From assembly GCA_036273515.1 (NCBI GenBank), contig DASUHM010000054.1:16277-80276 (forward strand): 64,000 bases of DNA, written 5' to 3'. Under the pieces are notes generated by a model. The model did no database searches, had not been told where the DNA came from, and worked only from the letters and a program-made list of their open reading frames with translations. Positions 63,671-64,000 of the stretch are shown here, one piece after another. Within the stretch, counting starts at the first letter, position 1. Every line of letters begins with the position of its first letter. This stretch comes from Gaiellales bacterium. Its GTDB lineage: Bacteria; Actinomycetota; Thermoleophilia; Gaiellales; JAICJC01. The position numbers and the translations under genes were made by a program.

Positions 63671-64000
63671 CTACCCGAACCGGCCCGTGACGTACGCCTC
63701 CGTGCGCTCGTCGGACGGGCGGGTGAAGAGCTGCACCGTGGGCGCGTGCTCCACCAAGATGCCGCAGCGGGAGCCCGACTCGGCCACGTCGACGCTGAAG
63801 AAGGCGGTCATGTCGGCGACCCGTGCAGCCTGCTGCATGTTGTGGGTCACGATGACAATCGTATAGTCGTTCTTCAGCTCCGCAACCAAGTCCTCGATCC
63901 GCTGGGTGGCGATCGGGTCGAGCGCGGAGGCCGGCTCGTCCATCAGGACGACGTCCGGCTCGATGGCCAGGGCGCGGGCGATGCAGAGCCGCTGCTGCTG
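63671..64000 (-). CDS. pstB: Phosphate ABC transporter ATPase PstB (partial)
   Basis: The last 109 residues of an ABC ATPase running off the end of the window. [20 protein letters not shown] and DEPASALDP are the signature and Walker [21 protein letters not shown] holds the switch His; the end is [20 protein letters not shown]. This is the PstB form. Upstream pstSCA lie beyond the window. Confidence 0.93.
   Translation of the reverse strand, partial: QQQRLCIARALAIEPDVVLMDEPASALDPIATQRIEDLVAELKNDYTIVIVTHNMQQAARVADMTAFFSVDVAESGSRCGILVEHAPTVQLFTRPSDERTEAYVTGRFG

Overview
The window is very GC-rich DNA (roughly 70 % or more, with G or C in almost every third codon position) and is packed with short operons whose genes overlap by 4 bases (ATGA, GTGA). 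The gene set (large NAD-type glutamate dehydrogenase, PstB-Ppk1-Ppx phosphate block, CtaA, ECF sigma factor with SnoaL tail, many GNAT, TetR and LysR proteins, multi-GAF sensor kinase, GH15 enzyme) suggests an aerobic actinobacterium, possibly class Thermoleophilia. That placement is inference from content and composition; no rRNA is present. I saw no CRISPR array, intact insertion sequence, prophage or rRNA.

Layout. 1-5,000: end of an alpha/beta hydrolase, an MFS exporter with TrmO, a GNAT / HpcH-aldolase / double-GNAT operon and heme A synthase. 5,000-11,700: a nucleotidyltransferase gene with a probable frame break, DUF202 and DUF72 proteins, rhodanese, a secreted NlpC/P60 hydrolase, a dCMP-deaminase-like enzyme, an MscS channel and small proteins. 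11,700-17,900: an accessory stretch with a 29-bp repeat, a decayed PD-(D/E)XK-type gene, an oligopeptide-binding lipoprotein, a 1,070-residue membrane TPR protein of lower GC, and tRNA-Val. 17,900-24,800: a seven-GAF histidine kinase, a GH15 enzyme, tRNA-Asp with a methyltransferase relic beside it, and an intact methyltransferase. 24,800-34,900: a beta-propeller lipoprotein, SIS and LysE pair, an aldo-keto reductase / kinase / HAD-like fusion, a class IV aminotransferase, a MetE-like protein, TetR with three operator-like boxes, a STAS protein and an ECF sigma factor. 34,900-40,400: a coupled operon of HpaB-like monooxygenase, RidA, DUF1028 and copper amine oxidase, divergent from a LysR regulator. 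40,400-53,200: ATP-dependent DNA ligase, enolase-superfamily protein, ferritin plus cupin, MOSC, iron alcohol dehydrogenase, HhH-GPD, MBL-fold enzyme, acyl desaturase, polysaccharide deacetylase, orphan DNA methyltransferase, RpiA and a DUF255 protein. 53,200-64,000: the 1,608-residue glutamate dehydrogenase, an OmpR-type regulator, a two-gene membrane protein / winged-helix operon with paired operators, and the Ppx-Ppk1-PstB block.

The genes fall into functional sets rather than one pathway. The clearest are phosphate and polyphosphate handling (60,556-64,000), the amine/aromatic catabolic operon (34,924-40,385), iron storage plus cupin (43,128-44,206) and several self-regulated cassettes with visible operators. 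Several intergenic spaces hold gene relics (PD-(D/E)XK type, methyltransferase, an unknown family, nitrilase), so there is gene decay between otherwise compact operons.
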